From: an uncultured Veillonellaceae bacterium
Lineage (GTDB): Bacteria > Bacillota > Negativicutes > Veillonellales > Negativicoccaceae
Length of the DNA stretch: 13,415 nt
Direction: 5' to 3'
Assembly: GCA_900556745.1 (NCBI GenBank)
Contig: USPU01000020.1
Location: forward strand, 1 to 13,415
The position numbers and the translations under genes are program-made. Under the pieces are notes generated by a model. It worked only from the letters and a program-made list of their open reading frames with translations, was not told the origin of the DNA and did not search any database. The first letter of the stretch is position 1. Each line of letters opens with the position of its first letter. This document shows positions 10,751 through 13,415 of the stretch, piece after piece.

Positions 10751-11518
10751 ATGAAAAATTATTTTGACCTAAGCGGTAAAATTGCGCTCGTTACGGGCGG
10801 TTCATCCGGCCTTGGCATTCAATTGGCTAAGGCACTGGCTCGCCAAGGGGCGACGGTGGTGGTCGCCGCGCGGCGGAAAGAAAAACTGCAGGAGACGGTG
10901 CGGGCGCTGAAAGAACTCGGCGCGGAAGCGTCCTATGTGGTGATGGACGTCATGTCGCCGGAAAGCATCGAGCAGGCGGTGGCAGAGGTTGTCGCACAAT
11001 ATCAGCGCATCGATATTTTGGTGAATAACGCAGGCGTCGGAGCGAGTGTGCCGGCGGCGGAGCAGTCGACGGAGGATTGGCGCAAAGTGCTCGGCACGAA
11101 TCTGGACGGCGTATACTATGTGGCGCGCGCGGTGGGCAAACAGATGTTGAAGCAGGAATACGGTAAAATTATCAACCTCGGCTCAATCCATTCGGAAGTA
11201 GCGATGAAACCCGCTTATCTTTCCGCATACAGCGCGGCCAAAGGCGGCGTGAAAATGCTGACCAAAGCGTTGGCGGTGGAATGGGCGAAACACGGTATCA
11301 CGGTCAATGCGATCGGACCGGGTTATTTTGACACGCATATGACGGAAAAAGCATTTCAAACGCAAGCGTTTCAAGATGTTCTCGCGACGTATTCGCCGAT
11401 GGGACGCGGCGGTCGACCGGGTGAACTGGACGGCGCGGTGATTTATTTCGCCTCCGATGCTTCGAGCTTCACTACCGGCCAGCTGCTTTGCATTGACGGC
11501 GGTTGGACGGCGATCTAA
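10751..11518 (+). CDS. Classical short-chain dehydrogenase/reductase (SDR), possibly gluconate 5-dehydrogenase-like
   Basis: This is a 255-residue cytosolic NAD(P)-dependent oxidoreductase of the classical SDR family, full length for that group. The ATG follows GGAGGTG by four bases. Motifs in order are the cofactor-binding TGGSSGLG (15-22), NNAG (92-95), the active-site Asn at 117, a catalytic Ser at 145 or 148, and the Y160-SAA-K164 catalytic pair. It ends with the usual GQLLCIDGGW segment. The opening FDLSGKIALVTGG and the GRGGRPGEL and FASDASSFTTG stretches resemble gluconate 5-dehydrogenase and related sugar-acid SDRs, but substrate cannot be fixed from sequence alone. It stands alone as a transcription unit, with a possible extended -10 (TGGTAGTAT, 10711-10719) upstream, no good -35 box, and a terminator right after the stop. 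Confidence 0.93.
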   Translation: MKNYFDLSGKIALVTGGSSGLGIQLAKALARQGATVVVAARRKEKLQETVRALKELGAEASYVVMDVMSPESIEQAVAEVVAQYQRIDILVNNAGVGASVPAAEQSTEDWRKVLGTNLDGVYYVARAVGKQMLKQEYGKIINLGSIHSEVAMKPAYLSAYSAAKGGVKMLTKALAVEWAKHGITVNAIGPGYFDTHMTEKAFQTQAFQDVLATYSPMGRGGRPGELDGAVIYFASDASSFTTGQLLCIDGGWTAI

Positions 11519-11520
11519 AT

Positions 11521-11548
11521 AAAAAAGAGACCGTACGGTCTCTTTTTT
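11521..11548. terminator. Bidirectional palindromic terminator between SDR and ppx-like genes
   Basis: This is a perfect 28-bp palindrome: six A, then GAGACC and GTAC, then GGTCTC and six T. It starts 3 bases after the SDR stop and ends 12 bases from the stop of the convergent minus-strand gene, so each strand has a stem followed by a T-run. Confidence 0.93.
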
Positions 11549-11560
11549 TATTGCTTTGAT

Positions 11561-13156
11561 TTACGCGGATGTATCGTATGGCTCCGGCGTTTTGTCGGCG
11601 TTATCCCATTCGACGCTGAGGGTAAAGGGATACTCTTCATTGCATTCTTTAATATGGGGCGCGATGTTCGCGTTGATCAGCGGAATATCGCTGACAGAGC
11701 GGGCGGTAAGATGCAGCACCGCGTGCGTTTCGTCCGGCTGCGAGACGGCGAGCGATGTGACGCTTTCATCGTAGGTCGCGTCAAAGGCTTTGACGATCGC
11801 GAGCAGGGTGGAAAGTTGCTTGACGACGGTCAGATCCTCTTCGGTCAGCAGTTTCGCGAACTGGGCGAAGCGGCGCAATTTATTGGAGATGCCGTCTTGA
11901 AACGCGGCGATGAGCGCGCAAGTCGCCTGCTCGCGATGCGTGAGTCCGTACACCGGCGAGTTCGCGATGATGTAAGCGCTGTGCTGCGCGTGGCTGTAGT
12001 AGTTGATCATCATGCCGACATCGTGTAAACGGCAGGTCGTTTCCAGCCATTCCCGATAGCGGGCGGGGAAAGCGTGCAGGGGTTGCAGGCCGTCATACAG
12101 TTTCAATGCCATTTTCGTGATGTACTGCATTTGCTCTTCGTTCCCGAGCGGGAGCGTATTGCGGAAGTTTTCCACGCTTTGCCGCAGCAGGCTTTCGGGA
12201 AAGTGCTGCCCCTGGCGACGCGTCATGGCGTAATAGTTGAAGAACAATCCTTCGCGCAAGCCGTTGCCGCTGATAATGAGTTGTTCTGCGCCCGTGAATT
12301 GCAGTAAGGTTTGAATCAAAAACGCGCCGGCGGTGATGATGTCCGCGCGATCGCGGCCGAGCCCCGAGATCTGCGTGCGTTCTTTGAAGTTGCGGCTCGC
12401 GAGCATTTCCGTCATGTCGTAAATGGCGTCCGGCGCCATCGTATAGTGGTGAAGTTTGGGAATGGGATAGGAGATCAGACGTTGATGGATTTTTGCCAAA
12501 TTACGCACCGTGCCGCCAATACCGATCAGAGGCAGTTTCGTATTTTCGATGCCGGGCAGACGGCGCAATATTTTCTTAATATAGCTGCCCATCGCTTTGA
12601 GCGTTTTGGCGCTGACTTCGTCCTGCGTGCCGAATTTTTCCGTCAGCGTGAGCGAACCGAGCGGCAGGCTCATCGTCTCTTTTAAGCGTCGATTGCGCAC
12701 CAAGGATACTTCGGTGCTGGCGCCGCCCAGGTCAAAGAGCACGAAATCTTCGTATGGCAATGTGTTGATGACGCCTAAATAGCCGAGACGCGCTTCTTCG
12801 CGACCGTTGATGATCGTGAGCGGAATATCGGTTTTGGATTCGATTTCATCGCGAAATAAAATGCCGTTATCCGCGCTGCGCATGGCCGCGGTGGCAACGG
12901 CCAACATCTTCTCGACGCCGAGCAGTTCGGCGGTATGCGAAAAGTTTTGCATCGCGGCAAGGGTTCTTGCCATGGCCGCTTCGGTGAGACGGCCCGCGGC
13001 CTGCATTCCTTCACTCAAGCGGACCAGCTGCTTATCCTGATAGACAAGCCGGTACGCGTCATTCGGCTCGATCGCCATCACAACCATGCGCGCGGAGTTC
13101 GAACCCAGGTCGATCAGGCCGACCTGCTCGGCGCGGTAATCTTCATCCCATAACAA
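11561..13156 (-). CDS. ppx: Ppx/GppA-family exopolyphosphatase / pppGpp phosphohydrolase
   Basis: Members of this family hydrolyse terminal phosphate from polyphosphate and/or convert pppGpp to ppGpp, linking phosphate stores to the stringent response. The 531-residue protein has the ASKHA-fold landmarks: DLGSNSARM (16-24), the catalytic-glutamate segment NGREEARLGY (117-126), DLGGASTEVSLV (142-153), GIGGTVRNLA (212-221) and ISGNGLREG (295-303). The C-terminal half has an HD-like motif at H378-D379 (CRLHDVGMM), as in the long family members. The start is TTG at 13156, nine bases after AAGGGA on the minus strand; the ATGs just inside are out of frame. It has its own promoter, and its stop lies 12 bases from a bidirectional terminator. 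Whether polyphosphate or pppGpp is the main substrate cannot be told here. Confidence 0.93.
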   Translation of the reverse strand: MLWDEDYRAEQVGLIDLGSNSARMVVMAIEPNDAYRLVYQDKQLVRLSEGMQAAGRLTEAAMARTLAAMQNFSHTAELLGVEKMLAVATAAMRSADNGILFRDEIESKTDIPLTIINGREEARLGYLGVINTLPYEDFVLFDLGGASTEVSLVRNRRLKETMSLPLGSLTLTEKFGTQDEVSAKTLKAMGSYIKKILRRLPGIENTKLPLIGIGGTVRNLAKIHQRLISYPIPKLHHYTMAPDAIYDMTEMLASRNFKERTQISGLGRDRADIITAGAFLIQTLLQFTGAEQLIISGNGLREGLFFNYYAMTRRQGQHFPESLLRQSVENFRNTLPLGNEEQMQYITKMALKLYDGLQPLHAFPARYREWLETTCRLHDVGMMINYYSHAQHSAYIIANSPVYGLTHREQATCALIAAFQDGISNKLRRFAQFAKLLTEEDLTVVKQLSTLLAIVKAFDATYDESVTSLAVSQPDETHAVLHLTARSVSDIPLINANIAPHIKECNEEYPFTLSVEWDNADKTPEPYDTSA

Positions 13157-13188
13157 AATACTCAGTCCCTTCCCGTTCTCTTGCTTTT

Positions 13189-13217
13189 ATTGTAGCGAAT
13201 TTTAAAGGCGCATGCAA
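13189..13217 (-). promoter_or_regulatory. Sigma-A promoter of the ppx-like gene
   Basis: On the minus strand TTGCAT (13217-13212) and TACAAT (13194-13189) are 17 bp apart, and the -10 box lies about 32 bases before the TTG start. Confidence 0.7.
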
Positions 13218-13220
13218 AAG

Positions 13221-13236
13221 AAAACAGCGCCGTTTT
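13221..13236. promoter_or_regulatory. Imperfect palindrome between divergent promoters
   Basis: AAAACAGCGCCGTTTT is a 16-bp near-palindrome with one mismatched base pair. It lies just upstream of the minus-strand -35 box, a position from which a regulator could act. No regulator is suggested by its sequence. Confidence 0.2.
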
Positions 13237-13295
13237 ATTATGTAAAAACTTCGTTAAGGCAAGGAGGCGTGCCCGCTTTTCCCGGCGAAATGGGC

Positions 13296-13301
13296 TATAA
13301 T
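13296..13301 (+). promoter_or_regulatory. Candidate -10 box for the rightmost gene
   Basis: A perfect TATAAT lies 31 bases before the ATG at 13333. No good -35 box is found at 16-18 bp spacing (the region is CCCGCTTTT), so the promoter may be weak or activator-dependent. Confidence 0.5.
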
Positions 13302-13332
13302 AAAAGTACCACAGAAAAGAGAGGAATAGGGC

Positions 13333-13415
13333 ATGATCGGCAAACAAAAACGAATGTACGGCGTCGTTCATATCGGCTCGGTAGGGCTGTCACTTTTGAT
13401 CGTCGATTACGGCGG
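13333..13415 (+). CDS. 5' end of a possible second Ppx/GppA-like protein (runs off the window)
   Basis: The ATG follows GAGAGGAA by about 8 bases. Only 27 residues are visible. The segment YGVVHIGSVGLSLLIVDYGG resembles the first beta-hairpin of the Ppx/GppA ASKHA fold, where the divergent neighbour reads VGLIDLGSNSARMVVM. The usual Asp of DxGSN is His here and the Asn is Val, so if it is a family member its phosphate-binding loop is degenerate. The divergent arrangement with a ppx-like gene fits a polyphosphate/(p)ppGpp locus, but the visible part is too short for certainty. Confidence 0.55.
   Translation, partial: MIGKQKRMYGVVHIGSVGLSLLIVDYG

Overview
The window suggests an anaerobic Firmicute with an outer membrane, of the Negativicutes type (Veillonella, Megasphaera or Dialister relatives). 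This rests on Firmicute-like RpoB and RpoC sequences with an uninterrupted trigger loop, moderately high GC, strong AGGAGG-type ribosome binding sites, sigma-A promoters and frequent TTG/GTG starts. The clade is inferred from family resemblance remembered without a search; the genus is not resolved.

Layout. (1) Positions 1-1204 hold a monocistronic zinc/manganese-type ABC-transporter binding lipoprotein (znuA-like) with its own promoter, an unusually long His/Asp-rich loop built on a 30-bp tandem repeat, and a rho-independent terminator. (2) Positions 1205-9656 hold the rpoB-rpoC operon, encoding the beta and beta' subunits of RNA polymerase. It has two sigma-A promoters, a long leader with a perfect 12-bp terminator-like hairpin (a candidate attenuator), an 18-base junction with no overlap between rpoB and a TTG-started rpoC, and a strong terminator. 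The usual ribosomal-protein neighbours (rplJ-rplL upstream, rpsL-rpsG downstream) are absent. (3) Positions 9657-10750 form an AT-richer accessory stretch. It carries a tandemly duplicated 76-codon gene of unknown function, whose second copy is broken by two single-base deletions, and a short possible gene remnant. (4) Positions 10751-11518 encode a classical short-chain dehydrogenase/reductase, which shares a bidirectional palindromic terminator with the next gene. (5) Positions 11561-13156 (minus strand) encode a Ppx/GppA-family exopolyphosphatase/pppGpp phosphatase. From 13333, divergently, the first codons of a second ASKHA-fold protein, possibly a degenerate paralogue, run off the end.

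The genes are mostly separate transcription units; only rpoB-rpoC is a clear operon. I see no mobile element, CRISPR array, tRNA or rRNA, and no convincing new multi-gene system. The most notable structures are the repeated small modules inserted into both large RNA polymerase subunits (two tandem copies in beta, three in beta'), the candidate attenuator before rpoB, the decaying tandem duplication of an unknown small gene, and the His/Asp repeat in the metal-binding lipoprotein.
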